Shown piece after piece: positions 9,890 to 19,975 of a stretch of DNA of 64,000 nucleotides (position 1 is the first letter of the stretch; each line of letters starts with the position of its first letter). A program made the translations under genes and the position numbers. The notes under the pieces are model-generated. The model was given only the letters and a program-made list of their open reading frames with translations. It was not told the origin of the DNA and did not search any database. Source of the DNA: Phymatolithon calcareum (lineage: Eukaryota; Rhodophyta; Florideophyceae; Hapalidiales); the NCBI GenBank assembly GCA_977006965.1, contig OZ345366.1, positions 2,108,001 to 2,172,000 on the forward strand, read 5' to 3'.

Positions 9890-11055
9890 GCTAGATACAT
9901 TTTTAGAAATTGTGAATTTAGTAATGAGCACCCTGCGGATATCGAAGTTTGGACGGATGCTAGCCTTGGAAAACTATCGGACGCATCGCTCGAGAGCATA
10001 GCCGAAAAGGAAAGAGTCTCGGTACGATGGGAAGATGGATGGTACAATGCCACCGTTCGCACACTCAAAGCCGACCAACATGGAAGGCATCCGGCGGTCC
10101 AAAATATTTTGAGACCAGACCTCGGAAACCACCTGGCATCCTACAAATGTACGACGATGGAGACACACACGCTTACCGGATGGTTTCCACCAACTCCAAC
10201 GTACAGATCAATATCTGCGACGCAGAGGGTGACACGCTCGATATGTACCGAAGCATACCTGATCAGGTCCGCGAGGCGGGCATCTTGGTCTTACACGGCG
10301 AAGAAACACTGTCGGAACTTGCCACGAGCACAGGGGCCGTGGGTTCGTCGCTCGGCGCCGAAATATTCGCGGCGGTCCGAGCTTTCGAGGCGATAGAACA
10401 ACCGCAAATCCCAAGTGGACAACATATTCGCTGTTTTACCGACAGCACGAGCTTCCTGGATGTGCTGGCCGGACAACCACAGATGTACGGAGAGATGACA
10501 AGAAAGCTGTGGGATGCAATGGAAAAACTGATGGATGACACCAAGCCACTGCGGTCTCCGTGGAAACGAAAAAGCGGACGAGCTTGCTCGACGAGGCATT
10601 ACGGACTCAATTCAGGTCGCACATCAAAATATACCCTTAACCCTTGAAGCTGCGAGGTCCATCATCAAACAGCACCATTCGACAAAGCTAAGGAGAATGC
10701 AGTTTCCTCCCCCAGAGCTCAATATAAGCCACAGGCGCGCTGAAACCACACTTAATCAGCTTGCCGCAAAATATTGCTCACTGGTGGCAAGTTTTCAAGA
10801 TGGTTCGGTTGATTACGACCCTATATGCAAGGCCTGTTCAATGGGAATCAAGTAGACCGTTGAGCATCTACTCCTACGCTGTAGTGGACAGACTGTATCC
10901 AGACGCCAGACTATTGGTAGAGATGGCACCAAAACGGTAGAGGAAATTTGCAATGGGAAACCACTCGAAGTATTCAAATTCGTGAACAATGAGGGGATGT
11001 TTGGAAACATCCCCAGTCGCTAACTTAACTTGGCGTTTTCTGGAAAAAAAGAAAG
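9890..11055 (+). mobile_element. LINE-A 3' half: RNase H, CCHC knuckle, A-rich tail
   Basis: The segment reads as the end of a non-LTR retrotransposon polyprotein of the RNase H-bearing kind (I/R1/jockey-like organisation). A ribonuclease H region is followed by a C-x2-C...H-x4-C knuckle and a tail ending in AAAAAAAGAAAG (11044-11055). A second diverged copy of the 3' part lies at 50225-50640. The 5' portion is missing or scrambled. Confidence 0.7.
10027..10855 (+). pseudogene. LINE-A RNase H and zinc-knuckle region, frameshifted
   Basis: RNase H signatures are visible in order: LGAEIFAAVRAFEAI, HIRCFTDSTSFLDVL and, after a one-base shift near 10530, TPSHCGLRGNEKADELARRG. In these elements RNase H removes template RNA during reverse transcription. 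Downstream the frame gives YDPICKACSMGIK, then a TAG at 10853, with TVEHLLLRC continuing in frame, so the zinc knuckle is cut by a stop. An odd segment just upstream (SVRWEDGWYNATVRTLK, near 10020-10070) looks Tudor/SH3-like and is not part of a standard RNase H fold. The gene is clearly inactive. Confidence 0.65.
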
Positions 11056-11697
11056 CAAGAATGTAGCCTACAGATGCATGTTTGAAAGCTGGAGGGCGAA
11101 ATTGGCGCTCACTGGAGAAGAGGGCATCAGTCATGAAGTAAAATGAACTTTTCTTTTCAACTAACATCGAGGCGTTACGGGGGGAGGGAGCGTCCACATG
11201 CCCGCCTTTTGAGGTTGTAGTCAATGGCGCAACCTCGGTAAGCGAAGAATTGCTGGGATGGCTAGCGGACACTCGAAAAGGATTTCCGTTTCCGCCAACT
11301 GTCAAGCTGCTCACCGCGTTCCTGAAGTATTGGGTCCTGTAGATATTTTGGTGCTACGTTTCTTGCAATCAATTTTATGGTATCGTCCGCCTGTAGAATA
11401 CATGCTCAGAAAGGTGCCGACTTTCCTTAAGTTGGGACACATGCAGGGCTGGCATCCAATATATTGCATTGCCAATATATGTCGTTCTATTACTACAGGA
11501 GCGCTATTGCAAGAGCCTGTCCTTATTGCAATACGTATTTCAAAGAGATTGAATCCTATTCGTGGTATTGTTGAAGGCGCTCGATTTCGTTCATCAAACC
11601 ATGTCGCGCTGCCGTTCTCGTCTTACCAATAGAGCGATGCTGCGCAACACCCAACCCTATACTGAACAAAGCTACGCGATGATCGGGCAACTATCAT

Positions 11698-12156
11698 ATG
11701 ATGAAGCGCTTTTGCATGATATACGACGAGTTGATACAAGTTGCTGATGCGGAAGGGGCAGACGTAACAATTGACTGCAGTATGATGTTCAAGAATCGAC
11801 CGGCCCAGTACACAAGGCAGCTCAAAGAAGTTATCGCGGTCACCGTGGAACTGTAGAAATACAGTGCATCTTTGTCTGTCTGCCGATTGGCGCTTGATGC
11901 ACTCTTCGAAACTGTGGACATGAACAATAACAATGCAGCGTCACCGTTTTACTTGTGTAAGCTCGGAACGCGCTATAATGCAATTGACTCGACGATTGCC
12001 CCTGATTCTGTTCCTGAGCCAGGTGTGATGAAGATTCAACGCAATGAAGCGGACACTATGACTGCAGCAAAGCGCGCTGCTTCTTCGAAGTTGCAGGCGA
12101 ATAACAGAAATAGTACCGCTGCGAGGAACGCCTCTTTGAATGGGGATATATGTTGA
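11698..12156 (+). pseudogene. Unknown broken reading frame
   Basis: One frame runs for about 150 codons with a single internal TAG (near 11854). It begins MMKRFCMIYDELIQVADAEG and ends with the polar stretch AAKRAASSKLQANNRNSTAA. I do not recognise a domain. The bases upstream (11235-11335) also encode a coding-like stretch (VSEELLGWLADTRKG), followed by stops. The whole of 11.1-12.2 kb may be the remnant of one unidentified gene or element between LINE fragments. Confidence 0.3.
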
Positions 12157-12403
12157 TTTATTTTAAAAGCACACAAGACCTCACTGTAACGGGGCAGCTT
12201 CTCAATTGCTTCTAACTTACGGCAGTCTATTTTCCTAACATTTCCTTGATTCGAGTTTCTCTCCATATGAGAGTTCGAGTTAGTCTTTTGCATTCATATA
12301 CAGTCTCTTTGTCCATCATCTTAGACCCGAGTATGCGTTGGAGTGCAATAAGCTCAATTTCAGCACCAGGTCCGAAATATTCGCCGAGAATGGATTTCCT
12401 CTA

Positions 12404-13005
12404 CAACGGAGCTCTGTTAAAAATCAGTCTTAGCCATCTTAGCCTTGTCGTCCTGTCCCTTATTTGTAACACTCCTGGCAACTTCTTATGCTTGTTCATC
12501 GGGATTTTCACTTTGCGATCCTCTTCATATTTTTGCCACACTTGGATTGCATCTTCTAATCGCCGTTTCTTTGACACTTTACCTTCTTCTGCTTGTTTCA
12601 ATGCTTTGCTGAGGTGCTCCTCGTTTCTGAGATAGTTAATGTCCTTCGATACTTCTGCCATGTCCTCCTTTCTTCCTCGGTATTCTTCTGCCTGTTCCAG
12701 GCTTAAAGCAATCCTTTCCGCTTGGTGAGTCCTCCTCACCTCCGGACTATCTAGCCGACAGAGCACTGTCATTCGATTTTTTCGATGCTCCGCATATTTC
12801 CCGAAGACATACTTGTAAAAAAACTTCTGCTGCCCAATTGCTGATAGCAACCGCTTCGTCATCGGAGTCAGATGACTCGCATACTCCCACCTCGGGAGAA
12901 TCAACGACTTGAAAATCTTGATGCATATTGCAGGGTGGAACCCACTGACATTAACGCCACTCTGCCTAAGTTGGTGGATGCATCCAACCGCATTCTCCTC
13001 TCTTG
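12404..13005 (-). pseudogene. LINE reverse-transcriptase C-terminal fragment, copy 1
   Basis: The minus-strand frame encodes the connection region after a LINE reverse transcriptase: GCIHQLRQSGVNVSGF, IKIFKSLILPRWEYAS and LTPMTKRLLSAIGQQ, then a basic coiled coil. It is head-to-head with a diverged plus-strand copy at 13005-13680 whose protein matches it nearly residue by residue. It may belong to the same element as the minus-strand reverse transcriptase at 13.9-15.0 kb, split by the inverted copy. Confidence 0.6.
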
Positions 13006-13680
13006 ATGTAAGCATGAATAACAAGGGTGTCACGGATGACACGGCCATAGCAAGATTTCGAAATGCTGCAGGATGCATACATAAGCTTCGGGAGCTTGGA
13101 GTGAATGTTCGAGGATTCAAACCGGAGACATGCATCAGGATCTTTAAGTCGCTAATTATCCCGAAATGGGAGTATGCGTTACACGTTACTCCAATGACGA
13201 ATCGATTGCTCTCGGCAATCGAGTCGGCAGAGGGCTTGTTCTACAAGAATGTTTTCGGAAAGTATGCCGAACACCGCCGGGACCGAATGCGAGTTCTGTG
13301 CCGACTGGAACCACCAAAGATGAGGAGACGTCATCAAGCAGAAAGGATTGCATTAAGCCTGGTAAGACAAAAAAAGCGCCTTGAAGAAACAGAAGAGTAC
13401 TTTGGAAGAGATGAGGACGTAAAGGAAGCAATGAAGGATATTGAATATCTCAAGATGTATGAAGACTTGCGACAAGCCCTTCAGAAATCCCAGGAGGGAT
13501 CTGTCACGAAGAAGAGGAGGAGAGAGGAAACAATTAAGGTATGGGAAAAGGAAGAAGAAAGCAGATCAATGAAGATTCCTATTGAAGGCAAGCTACCAGG
13601 GATCCTTTAGATAGGAGAAAGAACAACACGTTTAAGGTGCCTAAGGTTGACATTCAATCGAGCACCCCTTTGCAGGAAAT
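13005..13680 (+). pseudogene. LINE reverse-transcriptase C-terminal fragment, copy 2
   Basis: The frame reads SMNNKGVTDDTAIARF, GCIHKLRELGVNVRGF, IRIFKSLIIPKWEYAL and TPMTNRLLSAIESAEG, then a charged coiled coil ending PIEGKLPGIL at 13610. After the stop, LRLTFNRAPL-like codons continue the homology with copy 1. Copies 1 and 2 share the same domain but diverge at many sites, so this is an old inverted pair and not a recent duplication. Confidence 0.6.
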
Positions 13681-13913
13681 CAGTGTTGGGTGCTTACTGT
13701 GGGATTACCGCGGTGATCGAATTAGTCGCCTTACAACGTACTCTAGCGTCGTCGAAGATGAGTACAGAAATTGAGTTTGAGTGCAAGAGACTCACAAGAG
13801 CTCTTGTTGGGAGAGAATTACGAATCAAGAACGTTTTGAGTAGCCAGACGACTTTAGCGTAGAGATTATCGCAAGAGCTGCCCCGTTACTCCAAGGTGAG
13901 GCTTTGGGATCTC

Positions 13914-14990
13914 TCAAAATAAAATCATCAAATACCCATCCAACCGCATTTCGCACTCTCGACATTGCTGTATCGTCTGTGTAACTCCAGTGTTGTTCAT
14001 ACTAATGCCCGGGTAGGAAAATCTCCACGCTTGGTGTAGTTCTTTTCTGGCGAGCATGAAATTTTGCTTAGGAAACCCCTTGTACTTAAGCACTTCGCTC
14101 TTTCCTGGCTTTGTGTTCCATGTCATAGAATTTTCGTCTGCCCACTCCGTGGCTATGTCCAGTAGCCTTCGTAACCCTTTCGCATTCTTGGCCTGTAGAA
14201 ACACATTGTCCGCAAATAACTGAACTGGCTGCTCGGGGGCAGTTCCTGTAACTTTCCAGCGGCTTCGGCAAACTTATCCATGAATATGTTATAAAGGCAC
14301 GGGCTTAATGGGGACCCTTGTGGAACACCTCTGTCGATAATGCACCATGTTTTTGATTGGTCCCCTGCGGATGTGATCCACGACGACTTCAGCAAGTAGG
14401 CTACCATCCGAGGAATGTGCATCGGCAATTTGGTGGTCAGACGCTCCATGAAGAAGAAAGGTAGATTTTTATTTAAAAGTTACCAACGCATCTGCTGACC
14501 TTTGGGGCAATTTTCCTAGGGCCAAGAGGTTTTGGCTAGATTCTGTCTATGGAAGAGTTTCTTTTCTTGTTGGTGTAACACGTTTCAGTGGACCACAAAA
14601 CCCACCTCTGGTCTCCCAGACGCTCCTTGAGGATGTCCCTTGGGACACTATCGTAGGCTGCAGATAGGTCGAGGACTGCAACATAAGGATGCCCACTTCT
14701 CATAGTGTTGTTTGCCCGGAGTATGTCCAGATACCTGCTCTTCTCCCTCCGGAAATCAAGTTGTGCCTTATTGAAGCGGTAGTGATCTCTAATGTAAGAG
14801 TCGAGTGCTGAGTCGACAATCTTCCTGACTTGGCTTAGTAAGGAAATGGGTCGGTAGTTTGCCGCAATGTGCGCTGGTCCTTTCTTGTATAATGGAATAA
14901 GTGTTGCTTGTCTCCATTGGCGTGGGAGGCATTTTAGTCGGCCACATGTCTCCCATATAGCCAATATCAGGTCGAAGCATACTTCCTTGT
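13914..14990 (-). pseudogene. Non-LTR reverse transcriptase, multiply frameshifted
   Basis: Read on the minus strand, the fingers-palm blocks appear in order in successive frames: WRQATLIPLYKKGPAH, NYRPISLLSQVRKIV, VAVLDLSAAYDSVPRDIL, RGVPQGSPLSPCLYNIF and the catalytic block LFADNVFL. They are followed by a LARKELHQAW...GISMNNTGVT end that matches the start of the fragment at 13.0 kb. The expected F/YADD is FADN, so a catalytic aspartate is lost in addition to the frame breaks. This is a dead LINE copy. Confidence 0.75.
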
Positions 14991-15291
14991 ATCCTCTTTG
15001 AATGTGGGTACCCTTTTTATGGCGGAAATCGTTCAGAAGTAGAAGAGCAAACGCGAAGCGGCTGTCCAGCCTTATGCCAATTGCGAATTTATTCTTAGAA
15101 CTACTGCCGAAGTAGAACGACTATGGTCTATCGTAAAGTTTACACTAATGGAGAACAGGGCATCAATGACGCCGCTGTTGATTGAGGCGTTAATGCTCTT
15201 GACGGTTAACAGGACGTATTGGAACTAGTCCTTAGTATCCATTGCCATATCTAATACAAGAAGCGACCTTGCGAAAGAGCTTTTGCGAGAG

Positions 15292-15355
15292 GATAAGGAG
15301 TATAACGATCTATCCTGAATGTTCACATTCAGGAAAGATCGTTATACTCCTTATC
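15292..15355. repeat. 31-bp-arm inverted repeat, 2-nt spacer
   Basis: The left arm (15292-15322, beginning GATAAGGAGTATAACGATCT) pairs with the right arm (15325-15355) with one mismatch. The spacer is only TC. No coding frame surrounds it. See findings for the wider class. Confidence 0.9.
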
Positions 15356-16375
15356 ACATGAGGAAGATTTTTGATATTGCGTTCATATTGCTGGTCATCT
15401 TCTATTGCAATCCTTATTGCAAACAAGTCACTGTCACTGTTATTGGTATTGCTGTTGCACCTTCCACACCAATCAATAAAAATACCATTGCGGCAAGCCC
15501 TGGGGTTCAGACAGAATACCAGATATACGAGAAGAACCGCCCTATTGTGTTGTAGATTGCGGGATTCTGTATGCTGAACTCCTCCATCACTGGTCCGTAG
15601 ATGATGGACATTTCCTAATTTGCTTGCAGTGTGAAACCGCAAGAGTGCTCCCAGAACGAATACCTACACGTCCTGATCGCCTCTTCAATACCGGTGGTTC
15701 TCTCAAGTACCTATAATGAGGGCGCTCCTCATGCGCGGACTGTACGTGTGCCGGCTTTGAGTTCCGTCTCGTTAGTGTTACTGTCCTTTCTCATTTTTCG
15801 TCGCCGCAAGAATTACCGGCCAGTAGTCTATACATTCTCCCTTGCCTACCGTGGGTCGTGTTGGCTTGGTAAGCTATCTGACCTACTCATGTGGGTGTCC
15901 GCACCTACCCATGGTAGGTCATCTTCAATCTAGTGCGCTCTCTGTTTAGTACTTAGGCTCTTCGACCCACCTCAGAAGGTGAAGGTATCGATCAAAGACC
16001 ATGTAAACCTCACCATTCAACCCCACACATCTGAGCTGTCATTGTTGGACTACGCATATCCGCCCGTTCCCATGGCGGCCGCTGCCATGACCGGTTCTAT
16101 ATGTGGAGGACATCTGCGGAATCCTTGCGCCTATATTCCTATTACTGTGGGGCTTTTAAAAATAGTCTTGTCAAAAAAAGTCGAATCAGCGAGATCAATC
16201 TTCAGGTCGTCTTTACGAGCTGAACCTTTCACCTTTAAGATGCTACCCCGAAAGCCCCTATATCGCACTGACGGGCAGAAGAGATCTTTCATCAAATGAT
16301 TACAGTCTGTCCCCATCGTGCGGTACGACGGCCGCTATGATGATGACCGTCTTTAGGCATGGATACAACAGGGAC

Positions 16376-16712
16376 ACAATGTATCTCCCTCGCTGTCTTA
16401 AGAGTGTTGCTGAGGCGTTTAAAAAATTCTACATTCAAGAAAGGGACAGAATGTCGTACGACCGAGTGCGCAAAGCCTGTAATTCTGGTTGCACAGAAAC
16501 GGTCGAACGCCTGGTTTTAAGATCTGGTTGACGTTTGTCTCCAGAAGTACGTTTATTTGTGGATTGGGCGCAATAGCCGTAAAAGAACTATGGTGTGAGG
16601 GACCCTTAGTCATACTCAAATTTATGAACAATGAGAAGCTGTTGCAGAACAGCTTTAAGCGCTCACCTTCCGTGTGAGCGATCCTTCGGTAATAAAAAAG
16701 GAAAGAATGTCG
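16376..16712 (+). repeat. LINE-B tail followed by LINE-A 3' end
   Basis: Bases 16376-16443 resemble the LINE-B tail (ATCTCCCT..., GAGGCGTTTAAAAAATTC, ATTCAAGAAAGG). From 16450 the sequence resembles the LINE-A 3' end, with a decayed knuckle (KACNSGCTETVERLVLRSG) and the AAATTTATGAACAATGAG block, ending in an A-rich tail near 16695. It abuts the 3' end of the secreted-protein gene. Confidence 0.6.
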
Positions 16713-16728
16713 GACGAGCCATGCTCGG

Positions 16729-17700
16729 TTACGCCCTTCCCAAATGAGCTGGCGTCGATGCAAACTTGGCAATCTTTGAGCAGCGCCTGACTGGTGTATA
16801 TCGCTGTTTTCCGATAAGGCCCGTCGCAAACATATTCCTACCAGTTTTCAGATCGTACGAGCACACAGCATTTCCTTCTTTCCTTAGCGCTGCGTCGGCA
16901 TTGTGGCACGCCTCGCGCTTATACAACTTAACACACGATCTCCAATTCTTATGAATAATGCGATATTCTGCACTCTCCGCATCGTTCTTGCTCTTGCCAA
17001 GCTTCAACAGCCTCTTGTATTCTTTTCTTGCCTTGACGCGACCGTTACGCATGAGCTGCACTTGGTCCTTCAAGTATCCTGTCGAACTGGGTGAGCAGTC
17101 GCACATAGCCGGCAATTGCTTGACTTTGGTTGAGTTCAGCGCGTACGATGCGATAGGATACTCATAGAAGCTTGGTCCCTCACCAAGATATATATCAAGA
17201 GATGGCGCCACTCTCGAGCAATAATCGAGCGTGCCATAAACCGTTTCTTTGCCGAATCGTTTGGGCTTTAGCGATGCAGGAAGGCTGGCAATATTCTGCC
17301 CACTTTTGAACGCATAGTGACAATACGAGAGACCTTCTTTCCGGAGAGCAGCATCTGCATTAATGCATGCCTCTGCCCCGTACTTACGTGCGCAACCATT
17401 AAATGCTTCTTCAATCAATGAGTTGGAGATGGACCAGGGAAGATATATATATCCGGCAGTGACTCCGAGAGAAAAATGTTCTTTTGCTTCAAGTCGTTCC
17501 TTGCGCAAGAAATCAACTTGTTCTTTCAGGTAGCCGCGTTTGGTAGGGGAACATATGCATGTCAGCTTCTTCAGAGTTGCAAGATGCCCAGATGTATCGG
17601 ATGGGAAGTAGGTCATATTCGTCTCGAAGAAGACTTCGATTCCATTAGAGCTGACCGAGAGGAGGGCCAGGATCACGACATACGCCTTGAGCTTGAACAT
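16729..17700 (-). CDS. Secreted protein with two six-cysteine repeats
   Basis: The 323-residue product starts MFKLKAYVVILALLSVSS, a clear signal peptide with likely cleavage after about residue 20, so the protein should enter the secretory pathway. The mature part is an internal duplication. Each unit starts C-x-C-S-P...GYLK(E/D)QV, has a charged helical stretch, then C-x8-C followed by NADAALRKEG, a cysteine, and a final cysteine after (K/S)G(Q/R)N. That gives six cysteines per unit and twelve in all, suggesting disulphide-bonded domains. I do not recognise the family. The gene is intact, has an ATG start and a TATA-like box 80 bp upstream. LINE debris lies immediately past its stop codon. 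A structural wall or defence-type secreted protein is possible, but nothing in the sequence decides this. Confidence 0.75.
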   Translation of the reverse strand: MFKLKAYVVILALLSVSSNGIEVFFETNMTYFPSDTSGHLATLKKLTCICSPTKRGYLKEQVDFLRKERLEAKEHFSLGVTAGYIYLPWSISNSLIEEAFNGCARKYGAEACINADAALRKEGLSYCHYAFKSGQNIASLPASLKPKRFGKETVYGTLDYCSRVAPSLDIYLGEGPSFYEYPIASYALNSTKVKQLPAMCDCSPSSTGYLKDQVQLMRNGRVKARKEYKRLLKLGKSKNDAESAEYRIIHKNWRSCVKLYKREACHNADAALRKEGNAVCSYDLKTGRNMFATGLIGKQRYTPVRRCSKIAKFASTPAHLGRA

Positions 17701-17775
17701 GGTGGATGTGGTTTGAGAACACTGTGTTCGGTGGAGTTAGTAATGAGCGAAAATGTTGAAAGAGGAAGCGCTCTC

Positions 17776-17788
17776 CGCCTTATATCTC
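17776..17788 (-). promoter_or_regulatory. TATA-like box of the secreted-protein gene
   Basis: On the minus strand the sequence reads GAGATATAAGGCG, about 80 bp upstream of the ATG at 17700. Spacing fits a short 5' UTR. It is inferred from sequence alone. Confidence 0.45.
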
Positions 17789-17987
17789 TCTAGGAGAGTG
17801 GACGATGCCTATAAATTGTGATCGTCTCTGTTTCATTCTCAGCCTGCACAGCAATTTACCGTCTTAGCAACAAGGAATGCGATGTTTATCTTTCGAATGA
17901 AATTTCAGTTTTTTGGAGAACACGCAATCGCTCGTTCAAACCATTGGAAAACTGGCAACAAGATGCTGCTTCCACTAGAGTACTGCA

Positions 17988-18019
17988 CAAACAAACTTCA
18001 TTGAAATGAAGTTTGTTTG
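17988..18019. repeat. 15-bp perfect inverted repeat, 2-nt spacer
   Basis: CAAACAAACTTCATT and its exact complement flank GA. It lies in non-coding DNA upstream of the secreted-protein gene. Confidence 0.85.
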
Positions 18020-18239
18020 ATTTCTGCGTGCAGCGCTATCAAGGTGGCTGAAGCAGATTTCGACTGACGTTGTGGAACGTACTGTACCGCTTAACCGAAA
18101 TTCTACTTGACAGTGCAGAGTGATTTTTTCGACAGATATGTATGTGTTCGATCGACCATTTCCCCACCGATATGTTCTGTCCTATTTTGGAAATTTTTAT
18201 CTACTTTTCTCCTTTTTCTCTTTTTTTAAAAAAAATAAG

Positions 18240-18321
18240 AAAATAAGATTTTTTTAATAAAAATCTTCTTTCCAAAGTTTATCGTTCGCTCTTTTTATCG
18301 TCCTCTTTTAGGACGATAAAA
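18240..18321. repeat. A/T-rich stem-loops
   Basis: Two small hairpins follow each other in a T/A-rich tract: AAGATTTTT...AAAAATCTT near 18245-18267, and TTTTATCGTCCT (18293-18304) pairing with AGGACGATAAAA (18310-18321) across a 5-nt loop. They could act as transcript 3'-end structures, but no gene end is nearby. Confidence 0.6.
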
Positions 18322-18441
18322 TTTCTAGCCATGTGGTCCTAGTAAGTACAACAGCTTTGGAACACAATGATTGTGTTCCACTGCTCAAAGCTCACCACTG
18401 GAATGATGTCAGTGACGAGACTCAGAAGTCCTGGACCGAGA

Positions 18442-18504
18442 CGGATCGAGGCTCTTGTCGCAGACACCCTAAATTAGGGTGTCTGCGACAAGAGCCTCGA
18501 TCCG
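18442..18504. repeat. 31-bp perfect inverted repeat, 1-nt spacer
   Basis: The left arm 18442-18472 (CGGATCGAGGCTCTTGTCGC...) and the right arm 18474-18504 are exact reverse complements around a single A. Homology continues outward: the right flank GGTCC matches the left GGACC after a 5-base interruption. Confidence 0.95.
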
Positions 18505-19975
18505 GTCCCTAATCCACAATGCAAACGGATCACTAGTATCGGGCTGAGTTGTCCAGTCAACTCCCCTCCGTGCCAAACGCCAGTCCGCAGGCTTTGTAAA
18601 CACATTAAGCTTGAAGCAAGAAGACCGCTTCAACCGTTGCGGAACCACTTTTAATGTTGCGTGGCGTAGACTTCATATTCCGAACATCGCACTGATCACT
18701 TCCCACAATATTCCTAAATTTTTCCACTTCAACTCTTTGACTGAATCCAAGCAACAACTGCAGATATCACTTTTATGAATAACATGAATACCAGGGAGCC
18801 ATTCGTCGAGGCCCTCAATCACATCGGCGCGAAGATGACAGTGGAAATGATAAGATCTAGATTTTTGAAGATGAGAGGAGACTGTCGAGAAAAGTATAGG
18901 AAACTGTTGGTTCCTGATGACAAGGCTTAGGGGATACCAGCGATCTTCCAGGTTCCAACAGTGAAACCAATGCAGCCTGCTTTACAGTGTGGTTCTGGGA
19001 AATACTATCACTATTCACAATGAGTACTGGAGACAAATGCGGCAACCGCATTGCAGAACACATGGAAGCTCTTTCCGCAATCCTTTGAGGGTGTGTTGTG
19101 AAGGAAGAGCAAAGATGAATAACCGAGAAAGCAAGGGACGAGATTCTGCTTTGTAGCAATCCCATTATAGAGGGCGCGAGATTTGACGAAGGCATATTCG
19201 AAGTCGGCCAATAAAAAATATTAGAACTAATAACTAAGGGTATCTTGCATTCTAGAACCCTTGTTCGTTGATTCGCGCAATGCAAGGCATTTATAAAAAA
19301 TCGTATTCAAAAAGTAAACAAGTATCCACCGACGTCGTGCCCAATGCGCGACTCTGAATAGAATTTGTGAAAATTCCACAGTGCCAGCAGTAACACACGC
19401 GAGGGATATACGTGCCAGCTTCTACTATCTATTGCAGTTTTGTGCCTGTAATCTGTCCCGTCCGAATTCAATTCTGATTGCGTAGCCTGAGCTGCAAAAA
19501 CCATCCACCTGCGGAGATCACGGCAGGGCCTGAAGGCGACTTTCCCGTAGATAATGATCGCTGCAGGCGAGGACTCCGATTTTCGACTTGTTACTCCAAC
19601 CGAGAAGAGACCGACGACGACGACGAGAGGCAAGCACTGTTGGCAGGTTTGTGGGATATATCGTGATCTCAGTAGGCTGGTCGATCGTTCTTGATCGGTT
19701 GAGAGTACAGCGGTGCCATAATCGATGAGGTCGGCCGCATCATCAGCTGTCGCGACTGCGGTGATTGCACCTATAGCGTCCAGAGAAGTCCAGCTCTCTC
19801 CAGTTCTAGTGCGCGTTTCTTGTCGTAATCCACCATTCGCCGTGATCGCGCGCTTTATAAATTCATCGCACAACTAGACTTGATCGTGCGCGGGCGAGTG
19901 GAGGAAGTTTCGACGTCGGCGACAGTTGCGCCTGTGCATCTTTGTTCTCTATCTCTCTGATATGCTTGTGGAGCA
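18505..19975. other. Non-coding or unrecognised stretch
   Basis: No recognisable gene. A minus-strand open frame of 188 codons (19307-19873) has no domain I know and irregular composition. Around 18.85-19.2 kb several short frames overlap without a coherent product. Confidence 0.4.

Noticed and set aside
19307-19873. 188-codon minus-strand frame as a gene
   Set aside because: No domain, irregular composition and no supporting context. Kept only as an unrecognised stretch.
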